Shown here: positions 8,122 through 16,515 of the stretch, piece by piece
Position numbering within the stretch: the first letter of the stretch is position 1
Layout: each line of letters opens with the position of its first letter
Assembly (NCBI RefSeq): GCF_015356865.1
Contig: NZ_JAAFZA010000090.1
Coordinates: 1-38,307, forward strand
Source: Catenulispora pinisilvae
Lineage (GTDB): Bacteria; Actinomycetota; Actinomycetes; Streptomycetales; Catenulisporaceae
Length of the DNA: 38,307 bases
Direction: 5' to 3'
Program-made: the position numbers and the translations under genes
The notes under the pieces: model-generated
What the model saw: only the letters and a program-made list of their open reading frames with translations
Told to the model about the DNA's origin: nothing
The model's database searches: none

Positions 8122-11100
8122 GGCTCCAAATCACGGTTGGCCAGCCGCCACTCCAGGAACGACTCGATGGTCGCGTGGTCCGGGCCCAGGACGGCCTTCA
8201 ACTGCTCCAGCGCCGTGTACCTGGCCTCCTCCGCCTCGGATTCCAGACCCAGGCGGTGCGTCAGCACGGCGCGGTTGGCCACGGTGACGATCGTGCTGGG
8301 GTGATCGGGCCCGAGCACGGCCTCCAGGTGCCCCAAGGTGGTGTCGAGCAGGGTCGCGGCCTCGTCGAGGAGGTCGCAGTCCGCTGTCGAGTTGGCGAGG
8401 TTGACGGCGCAGTAGAGGGTGAACGGGTGCTCCGGACCGAGCACGTCCGTGAGCCCGTTGAAGGTCGCCGTGGCGAGCTCGCGGGAGTCCTCGGGCTTGC
8501 CGGTGGTCCGCAGATAGATCGCGACGTTGTTGGCGCTCGCGAGGGTGTGCGGATGCGTGCCGCCCAAGTGCTTCTCGTACTGCTCGCGCATCTCCCGCGC
8601 CGCTTCCAGGGCGAGGTCCCGGCTGCCGGTCGCGGACAGGTCGCAGGCGAAGTTGAGCTTGCAGGACAGGGTCTCGGCCCCGTTCGGGCCGAACACCGCC
8701 TCGAACGCCTTCACCACGTTCTTGGTCTGGGCCAGGCCCTCCGCGTGCCGGCCGGCCTTGCGCAGAGACACGGCCAGACCCTTGGCGGACTCCAGGGTGT
8801 AGGGGTCGTACTCGCCCCGCCGGGCCCGGCACCGCCGCAGGACGGCTTCCAGGAGCCGGATGGAACCCGCGTAGTCGCCGCAGTCGCGCAGGTCCCGGCC
8901 GAGGTTGATGGCGGTGTTCAGGGTCCACGGGTGTTCGTAGCCGAAGATCTGCTTCTCGTCGTTGTACAGCTGCCGGTCCAGGTCGCGCGCCGCGTAGCAG
9001 TCGCCGGTCACCGCCAGTGAGAAGGCGTAGTTGTGCGCGGCGCGCAGGGCCGCCCGGCCGTGCTCGGACGATTTGCGGGTCACGTCGTAGCAGATCTGGT
9101 CGATGTACCGGGCGTCCCCGAAGCGGCCCACGGCGCGCAGGTCGGCGCCGACGCTGGCCAGGGTGTTGAGTCGCTCGGGATGGTTCTCCGGCAGGATGTC
9201 CTCCTGCCGCCGGGCGACGTCCATGTCGATCTCGTAGGACTCCTGGGCCCGGCCGACGTTCCGAAGCACGTTCGCCAGCAGGAACCGCAGCCGCAGCACG
9301 GTCCGGTCGTTGTCGCCGGACTGCGCGATCCACAGCGTCAGCAGGTTCCCGGCGATCTGCTCGGCCTCGGTCAGCTGGCCGGTCAGCGACAGGTGCCGCA
9401 CCTGGTCCATCAGCAGTTGCCGGACGTTCTCCTCGGTGCTGGTCTCGGCCTCGCAGGCGGCCAGGTGCGGCCAGATCCGGGCGAACGCCAGGCGGTTCTC
9501 CGGGTCGTCGGTGTCCCCGCTCGTAGGTCGGGACAGGGCCAGAATCTGTTGCACCGAAAGCCGGGCCCGCTCGGCCACGCCCTGCTCGACGAGCCGGGGC
9601 CGCAGGAACTCCTGGAGCGCGCGGTGCATCGTGAATCCGTGGACCTGGTCGATGCGCAGCAGCCCGAACCGGTTGAGCGCGGCGGCGTAGTCGCCGAGCA
9701 GTGCCCGGTCGACGGTCAGGGCCGGGTCGTAGTCGGCGAGGACCTTGGCGAACTGCTCGCTGTAGAGGATCGCGCGGTCCACCGGCTCGCCGCCGAAGAA
9801 CGCGAACAGCTCCATCATCCGCAGCGCGGCCGGCGAGGCACTCTCGACCTGCTCGATCGCCGCGAGCCACACCGCACCCCGGACCGATACCGGCACCCGG
9901 GCCAGGTAGTCGTCCACCGACACCGCGGTCTCGCGGATGTACTTGCCGGCCGCGTCGATGTCGATCGGCACGTCGCCCAGCGTCTCGGCGAGGTGGTCCG
10001 CCTCCTGCCGTTCCATCTCCGGCACGTGCCGGTGCAGCAGCGCGATGCTCTCCTCGCGGGCGAAGGTGTCGACGTTCAGGGGCGCCGTGCTGCCGGCCGC
10101 GACCTCCCGGTCCCGGGTGGTGATCAGGATGTGGGTCGAGCCGCCGACCGGCACCAGGCCCGCGATCGTGTCGGCGTGCTGCACGTTGTCGAAGATCAGC
10201 AGCGCCCGCTTGAACGGCTCGCCCCGGCGCAGCGCGTCCTTGACCCGGTCCACGGTCGCCACGTCGGTCGCCGCCCGCAGCCCGAGCCGGTCGCCGAGTT
10301 GCGCCATCGCCTCCACCGCGCGGTTCGGCTCCTCGCTGCGGATCCACCACACGATGTCGTAGCTGGACTTGAACCGGTCGGCGTACTCGATGGCGATCTG
10401 GGTCTTGCCGAACCCGCCGGCGGCGTGCAGCGCCCGCAACGACGTGGTGTTCCCGGCGCGCAGCAGTTCGCGCAGCTCATCGATGATCTTGGTGCGCCCG
10501 GTGAAGTTCGGGTTCTTCTCCGGCACCAGCCAGATCTCCGGCTTCGCGCCGGGATAGCGCAGGCCGGCCGGCGCGCGCAACGTGACGTCCAGGATCTGGC
10601 TGAGCTGACGCAACGCCGTGGCCTGGTCCAACTGGTCCAGCTCGACCAGCATCCGGGTGGGGAAGGCCTGCTCGACCGTCGTCGCGTCCACCCGGCAGGG
10701 CACCACCAGACCGCGGATCTTGCCCGGGTCCTGTTGCTGGAGTACCCCCAACAGCGCGTCGTGCTCCAGCGCGGTGCGGTAGGCCTCGGAGACCAGGGCG
10801 ATGATGCGCTTGGCCGACTTCACCGCCAGGCCCAAGGCGTCCGGCGCGACCGCGAACTCGGCCTCGCGCTGGGTCCGGACGCGCAGCCCGGAGTACTCCA
10901 GGACCGTCGTCATCCACTCCGCCCAGGGCCGGTCCTCGGAGACGTAACTGAGCAGGATCTCCACGGGCGTCTCGGGCTTGCGCCGGGTGAACCTGGTCCG
11001 CAGGAAGTCGGTGCGTTCCTCCTCCGGCAGCGGCGGCAGCGCGCTCACCGAGCCGTCGCTGATCTCGTCGGTCAGCCGCTCGAAGGCGGCGAGCAGGGAC

Positions 11101-11984
11101 CCGGGCTGTCCGGGGCGGTCGCCGAACCCGGCCAGGACTTCCTCGTAGGCGTAGAAGGTCTTGTAGGGGATCTGCACCTTGCCCCAGTACTCGTGCGGGG
11201 CTTTGCCGGTGACGTAGCGCTGGAACAGCGCCTGCGCCTTGGCCAGACCGGCGTCCTTCTTGTCGGTCTCGGCGTCCTCGATCCGCATCGGGACCGGCAG
11301 GATCCTTATGGTCGACTCGACGTCGTAGCCGGTGACCCGCTGGGCCACGTCGGAGGCGCCCTCCAGGCTCTGGTCGCTCAGCGCGAAGCCGATCACCAGG
11401 GTGTCCGGCAGCAGCGCCGTGCACAGGTCGCCGACGTCGTTCATCCCGGTGCGGCTGTCGATCAGGGTGTAGTCGTAGTCCCGCCGCATCGCCGAGCGCA
11501 GCGCCTCGATGAACTCATCGCCATGGAAATCCTGCATGAACTTGTCCCACTCGAAGCCGGACATCCCGGTGCCGTACTCCCGGTTGCTGGCGCCGGCCGG
11601 CAGGAAGTCCAGCCGGCCGCCCGAGGGGAACTCCCAGCGGACCGGGATGACGTGCTCGGCCAGCTGGGTGAACCGGCCGGCGATGACGCTGGGCGCGGGG
11701 CGCCGGGCGCCGCGCGGCTGGTCGCCGCGGCTGGCCGCGTCCTGGATCGCGGACTCGTAGTTGGTGATCAGGAAGCTGACCCCCAGGTGCTCGCTGAGCG
11801 CGGCCTGGTCGATGAACGGCCGGTAGAACTTGTCCAGGCCGGGCGCCTCCAGATCCCAGTCGACGGTCAGGACCCGTTTCCCGTTGGCGGCCAGGATCCA
11901 GGCGGCGTTGGCCAGGGCCATCGTCCGTCCGCAGCCGCCTTTGTACGAGTAGAAGGTGATGATCTCGCCAGACTGGTCGGTCAT
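8109..11984 (-). CDS. fxsT: FxsT: FxSxx-COOH system ATPase/TIR-like/NB-ARC/tetratricopeptide protein
   Basis: 1291 aa, last gene of the Fxs locus. In order: a MinD/ParA-type ATPase at residues 1-300 with deviant Walker A KGGCGRT (15-21) and DWDLEAPG; a TIR-like segment at about 340-470 (VEILLSYVSEDRPWAEW) that lacks the WCxxE catalytic signature; an NB-ARC domain at about 505-720 with P-loop AGGFGKT near residue 520, Walker B LLIFDNV and ILITTRD; and a long C-terminal TPR array at about 830-1285 (repeated LGPEHPFTLYCAVNLA-type units). The architecture matches STAND signalling NTPases, which oligomerise when a sensor domain is triggered. The start ATG at 11984 overlaps the fxsC stop (ATGA). 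Family name follows the FxSxx-COOH system tetratricopeptide proteins; the molecular role is not established. The N-terminal ATPase is normally associated with membrane or DNA positioning. Confidence 0.9.
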   Translation of the reverse strand: MTDQSGEIITFYSYKGGCGRTMALANAAWILAANGKRVLTVDWDLEAPGLDKFYRPFIDQAALSEHLGVSFLITNYESAIQDAASRGDQPRGARRPAPSVIAGRFTQLAEHVIPVRWEFPSGGRLDFLPAGASNREYGTGMSGFEWDKFMQDFHGDEFIEALRSAMRRDYDYTLIDSRTGMNDVGDLCTALLPDTLVIGFALSDQSLEGASDVAQRVTGYDVESTIRILPVPMRIEDAETDKKDAGLAKAQALFQRYVTGKAPHEYWGKVQIPYKTFYAYEEVLAGFGDRPGQPGSLLAAFERLTDEISDGSVSALPPLPEEERTDFLRTRFTRRKPETPVEILLSYVSEDRPWAEWMTTVLEYSGLRVRTQREAEFAVAPDALGLAVKSAKRIIALVSEAYRTALEHDALLGVLQQQDPGKIRGLVVPCRVDATTVEQAFPTRMLVELDQLDQATALRQLSQILDVTLRAPAGLRYPGAKPEIWLVPEKNPNFTGRTKIIDELRELLRAGNTTSLRALHAAGGFGKTQIAIEYADRFKSSYDIVWWIRSEEPNRAVEAMAQLGDRLGLRAATDVATVDRVKDALRRGEPFKRALLIFDNVQHADTIAGLVPVGGSTHILITTRDREVAAGSTAPLNVDTFAREESIALLHRHVPEMERQEADHLAETLGDVPIDIDAAGKYIRETAVSVDDYLARVPVSVRGAVWLAAIEQVESASPAALRMMELFAFFGGEPVDRAILYSEQFAKVLADYDPALTVDRALLGDYAAALNRFGLLRIDQVHGFTMHRALQEFLRPRLVEQGVAERARLSVQQILALSRPTSGDTDDPENRLAFARIWPHLAACEAETSTEENVRQLLMDQVRHLSLTGQLTEAEQIAGNLLTLWIAQSGDNDRTVLRLRFLLANVLRNVGRAQESYEIDMDVARRQEDILPENHPERLNTLASVGADLRAVGRFGDARYIDQICYDVTRKSSEHGRAALRAAHNYAFSLAVTGDCYAARDLDRQLYNDEKQIFGYEHPWTLNTAINLGRDLRDCGDYAGSIRLLEAVLRRCRARRGEYDPYTLESAKGLAVSLRKAGRHAEGLAQTKNVVKAFEAVFGPNGAETLSCKLNFACDLSATGSRDLALEAAREMREQYEKHLGGTHPHTLASANNVAIYLRTTGKPEDSRELATATFNGLTDVLGPEHPFTLYCAVNLANSTADCDLLDEAATLLDTTLGHLEAVLGPDHPSTIVTVANRAVLTHRLGLESEAEEARYTALEQLKAVLGPDHATIESFLEWRLANRDLEPYRT

Positions 11985-13186
11985 GTGTGGTTCTCTTCCT
12001 CGGCGGGGTCGCTGGCAGGGCTGAGCAGGTGGTTCGCCAGCTGTATCCGGGTGTGGTTGGCGGTGGCGTCCAAAGCCAGGTCGAAGCTCTGCAACGAGGT
12101 GGCGATCGGGGCGTTGATCCGCAGCGAGGGGCTGCGGCGGGCGAACTTCCGGTCCAGGACGCGCTGTAGTTCGGCACGCAGCCGGTGCAGTTCCCCATCC
12201 GGCACCCCGGTCGGATCCCAGGCGACGACGACGCCGATCCACGGCTTGTCGATCCGGTCGAAGCGCCGGAGCGCCGCCCGCCAGGTGTCGTCGTCCACCA
12301 CCAGCGGATTGACGACCAGGACCACCTGGGAGTCCGGTTCGGAGTCGCCGAACAGCCGCTCGTCCTCGGTGCTGAACGGCACCACCCGCGGCTCCCAGCC
12401 CTTGTGCCGAGCCAGTTCCACCAGGATGTCGGCCAGCGGCTGGGAAGTCTCGCCCGAGAACGGGGCCCAGTCGGTGATCGCCGGCCCGAACTGCCGGTCG
12501 GTGGCTTCCCGCGGCCGGTGCCGGGTCGGTGCCAGCAGGACGACCACCAACGGCTGCCGGTCGGCCTGCCGCAGCGAACTCTGCACGTGCGCAAGATCGG
12601 CCGCCGCCACCCGGCCGACCGTGCGGCCGGCGGCGATCTCCGTGACCCGCCGCGCCAGGCCCTCCACGACCTGCCGATACCGGGCCGGATACGCGCCCTG
12701 CAACCAGAACAGGCCCTTGTTCAGGTACTCGTCGTCGACGTCGGCCTGCCCGGTCCGATACGGCGCGGGCTGCGCGGCGGCCCACTGCGGCGGGACCGGC
12801 GCCCACAGCACCGGCAGGATCGCGTCGGCGCGCGGCGTCCCGGCCAGCCGGACCCGCGCCTCGAAGGCCGCCAGTTCCCGGCCGCACTGCTCGTTCTGGA
12901 AGTACCGCTCCTGGTGCAGAGGCACGAAGACGTCGCATTCGGCGATGTCCTTCGCCGGGTCCGTCGCCCTGGAACCGCCGGGGCCGTTCCATTCCCCGCT
13001 GACGGCGCCGAGGCTGTGCAGGCGGTCCAACGGCGCGAACCGCGTGAGCGCGGCGCACAGGTCGTAGTAGAACGCCGCGAAGTCGCGGTCGGGATCGCCT
13101 TGCACGCGCTCGGACACGCTCGGCCGCGCGTAGCTGAGGAAGAAGACCGGGCCGCCGCCCGACGGCTTAGCCGGGTCGTCCGTCAT
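11981..13186 (-). CDS. fxsC: TIR-like protein FxsC
   Basis: 401 aa. The N-terminal TIR-like domain covers about residues 12-190: FFLSYARPS as strand A, CDVFVPLHQERYFQNEQ, then CGRELAAFE, which keeps the CxxE arrangement of the catalytic Glu in NADase TIR domains. A second alpha/beta domain (about 200-385) contains PLVVVLLAPTRHR, SQVVLVVNPLVVDD and WIGVVVAWDP; I cannot assign it further. The start ATG at 13186 overlaps the stop of the upstream TIR gene as ATGA, and the stop overlaps fxsT the same way, so the three are translationally coupled. FxsC is known as a conserved companion of FxsB maturases; its biochemical activity is not established, so NAD cleavage is a hypothesis. Confidence 0.88.
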   Translation of the reverse strand: MTDDPAKPSGGGPVFFLSYARPSVSERVQGDPDRDFAAFYYDLCAALTRFAPLDRLHSLGAVSGEWNGPGGSRATDPAKDIAECDVFVPLHQERYFQNEQCGRELAAFEARVRLAGTPRADAILPVLWAPVPPQWAAAQPAPYRTGQADVDDEYLNKGLFWLQGAYPARYRQVVEGLARRVTEIAAGRTVGRVAAADLAHVQSSLRQADRQPLVVVLLAPTRHRPREATDRQFGPAITDWAPFSGETSQPLADILVELARHKGWEPRVVPFSTEDERLFGDSEPDSQVVLVVNPLVVDDDTWRAALRRFDRIDKPWIGVVVAWDPTGVPDGELHRLRAELQRVLDRKFARRSPSLRINAPIATSLQSFDLALDATANHTRIQLANHLLSPASDPAEEENHT

Positions 13187-13791
13187 GGGGAACCTCCGAA
13201 CCGCGGGGGCAGGATGCGAAGCTGCTCGGGGTCGCCGTCGGGCAGGTCGGCGGATTTCGACACCTGACCGATCCGGCGCGCCAGGTCGTACACCATGGCG
13301 TGGTAGTCGTCGCGGTAAAGGACCTGTAAGCCGAAGAACCCGTGCTCCCGGTACAGGCTGTCCTGGGTCGAGTCGTCGAACAGATGCCGCTCGGTGAACC
13401 ACTCCGGAAGGCTCAGGTCCTCCAGGCCGTTCCACAGGATCGGCACGATGGGCGGATACGACGCCGGGCCCAGTTCCTTGCAGCGCTTCTCGAACGCGGC
13501 CCATTCGCGGCCGCACCACTCGCTCTCGAAATAGCGCAGGGACAGCAGCGGCACGAAGACCCGGAACTGCGCCAGCCGTTCGAACAGGACTTTCTGGAAG
13601 GAGTCACCGGCCCGCATCGAGGTATCGGCGAAGGCCACATCGGTGCCGAAAGTCGTCAGGTGATAGAGCATCTTGCCGATGTCGTCGAAGAACGTGTGGA
13701 ACGCGCGGTTCGGATTCTCGTCGAAGTCGCCGCCGGCGATATGGGCATAGCTGAAGAAGACCGGGTACGGCGGATTCGGACGGGCTGGCAC
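13183..13791 (-). CDS. Stand-alone TIR-domain protein of the Fxs locus
   Basis: 202 aa, essentially one TIR domain. VFFSYAHIAGGDFD is the first strand, VFVPLLSLRYFESEWCGREW carries the SxxYxxSxWCxxE-like active-site signature with the putative catalytic Glu in CGRE, and PIVPILWNGL follows. The start is GTG at 13791 with a GAGGAG ribosome site 8 nt upstream. It resembles the N-terminal half of the following fxsC, so the two are probably paralogues. Its stop overlaps the fxsC ATG. The 118-nt gap to fxsB upstream contains a strong hairpin. Confidence 0.87.
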   Translation of the reverse strand: MPARPNPPYPVFFSYAHIAGGDFDENPNRAFHTFFDDIGKMLYHLTTFGTDVAFADTSMRAGDSFQKVLFERLAQFRVFVPLLSLRYFESEWCGREWAAFEKRCKELGPASYPPIVPILWNGLEDLSLPEWFTERHLFDDSTQDSLYREHGFFGLQVLYRDDYHAMVYDLARRIGQVSKSADLPDGDPEQLRILPPRFGGSP

Positions 13792-13828
13792 GGCGCGCGC
13801 TCCTCGATGCCGGTGGCAAGGTGCCGTC

Positions 13829-13882
13829 GCCTGCGAGCGTATCCGAAGTCTGCGATGCCAGCACGGATTCGCGCTCGCAGGC
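13829..13882 (-). promoter_or_regulatory. Intercistronic hairpin between fxsB and the TIR gene
   Basis: A perfect 11-bp stem (13829-13839 with 13872-13882) continues after a small internal loop with 5 more pairs (13841-13845 with 13864-13868), closing an 18-nt loop. It fills the only sizeable gap among the coupled fxs genes, so it may attenuate readthrough or mark an RNA-processing site. No T-tract follows. Confidence 0.6.
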
Positions 13883-13909
13883 TGGCACGACGTCGTGGCG
13901 GACGACGTT

Positions 13910-16195
13910 TCAGCGCCATCGCGCGGCTCCGGCGGCCATATCGGCGACCCATCGCCGGCCCAGCGGGGTCAGTGCCGGGCTGACAGTGATCTGGGCCAGG
14001 GCCGCCCGGACGTGTCCGGCGACTTGCGTCGAGCGCCGCGCGTACTCCTCCTGGCTGCCGGAACGGCGCGTGGCCAGAGCGCGCCTGCGCCAATACTCGA
14101 CGACTGCCATGTGCGCGTACGCACCCTGGAGCACGGCTTCCAGCGAGCGCAGATCCCGGCGCCAGCCGACGGGGTAGCTGCCCGCGTCGGACTTGTCATG
14201 CAAGTCGAACATGTCCAGGACGGCGCCGAGCTTCAGATGCTGGAACTCGTGCAGCAGCAGGCAGGTGAGGGCTTCGCCGTCCGCTTCGCAGGCCGGGTCG
14301 CCGGCCGGACCGGGCAGTGCCACGCCCAGCGCGCCGAACGCGTTGCGCGCCGTCGCGCTCCGGTGGCGCCCGGGGTGCGGCTTCAGCGGGACGACGGTCG
14401 TCAGGCCCTCGGCCATCTCGGCCAGCACCTCGGGGTGCCGCTCGGCGAGCACTCCGGCGGCCGCGTCGAGGTCGTCCCGCCATGCGAAGAGCTCGGCGGC
14501 GGACAACGGCCCGGCCACGGGATGCCCGAACCGGTTCCGGGCCGGGTCGTGGTCCTCCAGCCGCACGGTGATCGGACCGATGCGGGCCTCGTGGCGGATC
14601 GGCTCGACGCTCAGGCCGTTCACGGTGATCGCCGCCTTCTCGTCGACCGCGACGTGGCATGGCCCCGCAGCCGTGGCGAGCGTGCCCACGGCCGGAAGCG
14701 CGAGCCGGTCCTGGGCCGCGACCAGGTCGAGCTCCACCGGCGTCGAACTCAGCACCGCGCAGCTCAGGGCGATCCTGGCCAGCGTCCCGGCCGGCCCCAG
14801 CGCGTCCCGGCCCTCGGCCGGCATCAGGAACGGATCGGCCAGGACCCGGTTGACCACGCCGCGGTCGCGCGTGTCGAATTCCTGGACCAGGGCCCAGCTG
14901 TGCTCGGCCCGCAGCGGCTTGGACAGCTGGCCGAGTTTGACGCGGGCCTTGCTCAGCTGTGCCGTCCGCAACGCGGCGACCGCTTCCTCAGAGCCCTGAC
15001 CACGGCCCAGGGCGGCGAAGTCGGCGGCGCCCATCCGGTGCCTGGTGATCTTCGGGGCCCGGTGGCGCTCGCTGGCCAGACTGGTGATGAACGTATAGAG
15101 GTCCCGACAGTAGACGGACGGGTTGGCGAATCCGGATCCGTCGTAGCGGTGCGCGTACAACCCGCCGCCGCAGATCCGCACGACGGGACAGCGTTCGCAG
15201 ACCGGGCTCGGCGCGGCCACGTTCACGGTCCGTCCGTCGAAACCCGGGTGCGAGCCCGCCTCGTCGAAACTGTTGCGGCTGACGTGGAAACCGGTCGCCG
15301 GCGCCCCGTCGTAGGCGGTCTTGAGCGAGTCCTCTTGTTCGATCTCGCCGTCGGTCTCCACGACCACGACGTCCGTCGGCCCCAGCCCGATGGCCTCGGT
15401 GCGGCTGGTCCGCCCGGCGATCAGGTCGGCGACCGAGTGGAAGAGCCGGACGTCCATCGGGCGCCCGCGTTCGGCCCACCGCCGATGGACGGCCAGCAGC
15501 CACTGCGCGTAGCGGGGTTCGCCGGCGACCGCTCCGGGCGGCGGATTCACCCACGTGGCGTGCGGCAGCAGGAACTCCACGCGCGGCGGGGCGAAGGCGG
15601 ACAGCGCGTCGAACACCTCGACCGGATCGTTCTCGACATCGATCGTGCACAGCAGCCCGTTGAAGACCGGCCGGTACCGCTGCGACCCGATCAGCCGGAT
15701 CGCCCGGACGAGCTCCGGGTAGCTGGTGCGGCCGTCCGCGTGCCGGCGGTGCCGGTCGTTCGCGCCCTGGCCGCCGTCGATGGAGATCCCGACGCCCACG
15801 CCCTCCTGGAGGAACAGCTCGCAGAAGGCGTCGTCGAGCTGAAGTCCGTTGGTCTGGATGCGGAAGTCGGCCGAGCAGCCCGGCGGTAGCGCGGCCCGCA
15901 GTGCCCTGATAAGGAACCTGATACGGTCCACCCCGGCCAGCAGCGGCTCCCCGCCGTGCAGGATCACGGTCACGCCGGACAGCGCGTGCGCCCTCGCGTG
16001 TTCGGCGATCCGAGCGGCCACCGCCGTCATGATCTCCGGCGGCATGAGATTGGGGCGGCCGCGCCAGGACTGGTCGGCGTGTTCGAAGACGTAGCAGTGA
16101 TCGCAGGCGAGATCACAGCGTCCGGCGATCTTGATGACGAACTGTCGGAACACGACGCCGACCGTCCCCGGCGCGCTCGCCGACCGCGAACTCAC
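13910..16195 (-). CDS. fxsB: FxsB: cyclophane-forming radical SAM/SPASM maturase fused to a HExxH domain
   Basis: 761 aa. The radical SAM domain begins almost at once, with CxxxCxxC at Cys27, Cys31 and Cys34 (CDLACDHCYVFEHADQSW), HGGEPLL for SAM contact, and QTNGLQL. A SPASM-type Cys cluster near residues 350-385 (CERCPVVRICGGG, then VYCRDLY) should bind auxiliary iron-sulfur clusters. A long C-terminal half ends in a HExxH domain (HEFQH at about 649-653). FxsB-family enzymes form a three-residue cyclophane on the Phe-x-Ser motif of the precursor. The HExxH domain belongs to a family fused to or near such maturases and may add a second modification. GTG at 16195 is chosen as start because it overlaps the fxsA stop as GTGA; a second GTG at 16153, with a GGGGACGG site, is possible. 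The frame extends further upstream but runs through fxsA and the repeat array. Confidence 0.93.
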   Translation of the reverse strand: MSSRSASAPGTVGVVFRQFVIKIAGRCDLACDHCYVFEHADQSWRGRPNLMPPEIMTAVAARIAEHARAHALSGVTVILHGGEPLLAGVDRIRFLIRALRAALPPGCSADFRIQTNGLQLDDAFCELFLQEGVGVGISIDGGQGANDRHRRHADGRTSYPELVRAIRLIGSQRYRPVFNGLLCTIDVENDPVEVFDALSAFAPPRVEFLLPHATWVNPPPGAVAGEPRYAQWLLAVHRRWAERGRPMDVRLFHSVADLIAGRTSRTEAIGLGPTDVVVVETDGEIEQEDSLKTAYDGAPATGFHVSRNSFDEAGSHPGFDGRTVNVAAPSPVCERCPVVRICGGGLYAHRYDGSGFANPSVYCRDLYTFITSLASERHRAPKITRHRMGAADFAALGRGQGSEEAVAALRTAQLSKARVKLGQLSKPLRAEHSWALVQEFDTRDRGVVNRVLADPFLMPAEGRDALGPAGTLARIALSCAVLSSTPVELDLVAAQDRLALPAVGTLATAAGPCHVAVDEKAAITVNGLSVEPIRHEARIGPITVRLEDHDPARNRFGHPVAGPLSAAELFAWRDDLDAAAGVLAERHPEVLAEMAEGLTTVVPLKPHPGRHRSATARNAFGALGVALPGPAGDPACEADGEALTCLLLHEFQHLKLGAVLDMFDLHDKSDAGSYPVGWRRDLRSLEAVLQGAYAHMAVVEYWRRRALATRRSGSQEEYARRSTQVAGHVRAALAQITVSPALTPLGRRWVADMAAGAARWR

Positions 16196-16332
16196 ACCGA
16201 CGACTGGAACTCGGCCACCGGGACGTCGGTTTCGTCGGCCACCGCCAGGTCGTCGTCGCCGGCCAGCACGGCCAGCGGCACGTCGTCCACCGCCGGGATG
16301 TTGGAAACCAGGAGTTCCCCCTCGAAGCCCAT
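16192..16332 (-). CDS. fxsA: FxsA: FxSxx-COOH ribosomal peptide precursor
   Basis: 46 aa, beginning MGFEGELLVSNIPAVDD and ending FQSSV at the C-terminus (residues 42-46), exactly the Phe-x-Ser-x-x-COOH signature of precursors for FxsB maturases. The body is acidic (runs of Asp and Glu) with hydrophobic spacing, typical of a leader recognised by a maturase; no other aromatic residue occurs after Phe3 until Phe42. The ATG at 16332 has a GGGAGAGG ribosome site 5 nt upstream. The TGA overlaps the GTG start of fxsB (GTGA), giving tight stoichiometric coupling. By family knowledge, Phe42 and Ser44 are the residues expected to be cross-linked. The mature product and its export are unknown; no transporter or dedicated protease gene lies nearby. 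Confidence 0.93.
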   Translation of the reverse strand: MGFEGELLVSNIPAVDDVPLAVLAGDDDLAVADETDVPVAEFQSSV

Positions 16333-16429
16333 TGCCCTCTCCCTGTCCGATACGAGCGAATGGCGAGCATTTCTCGTAGTTCAGCATTGCACCGCATCCC
16401 AGGGGCGACAAGACGCAGGTGCGGGGCTC

Positions 16430-16504
16430 GCACCGGACTGGCACCGCTGGCATCGGACTGGCACCGGGCTGGCACCGGACTTGCACTGGACTTGCACTGG
16501 ACTC
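16430..16504. repeat. 11-nt tandem repeat array upstream of fxsA
   Basis: Seven units of consensus GCACCGGACTG begin at 16430, 16441, 16450, 16461, 16472, 16483 and 16494. All are 11 nt except the second (9 nt); the last three drift to GCAC(T/C)GGACTT/C. The array fills much of the 183-nt gap between the SLOG gene and fxsA and starts 98 nt before the fxsA ATG. An 11-nt period is close to one DNA helical turn, so a cooperative protein-binding array is possible. No firm promoter box was identified in the remaining gap. Confidence 0.85.
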
Positions 16505-16515
16505 GCCCGGGGCGA

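Noticed and set aside
8131-10350. Long open frame of 739 codons inside fxsT and the long plus-strand frame 9033-13067
   Set aside because: Shadow frames created by high GC at the third codon position; translations are Arg/Gly/Pro/Ala-rich with no domains, while the fxsT frame has clear ones.
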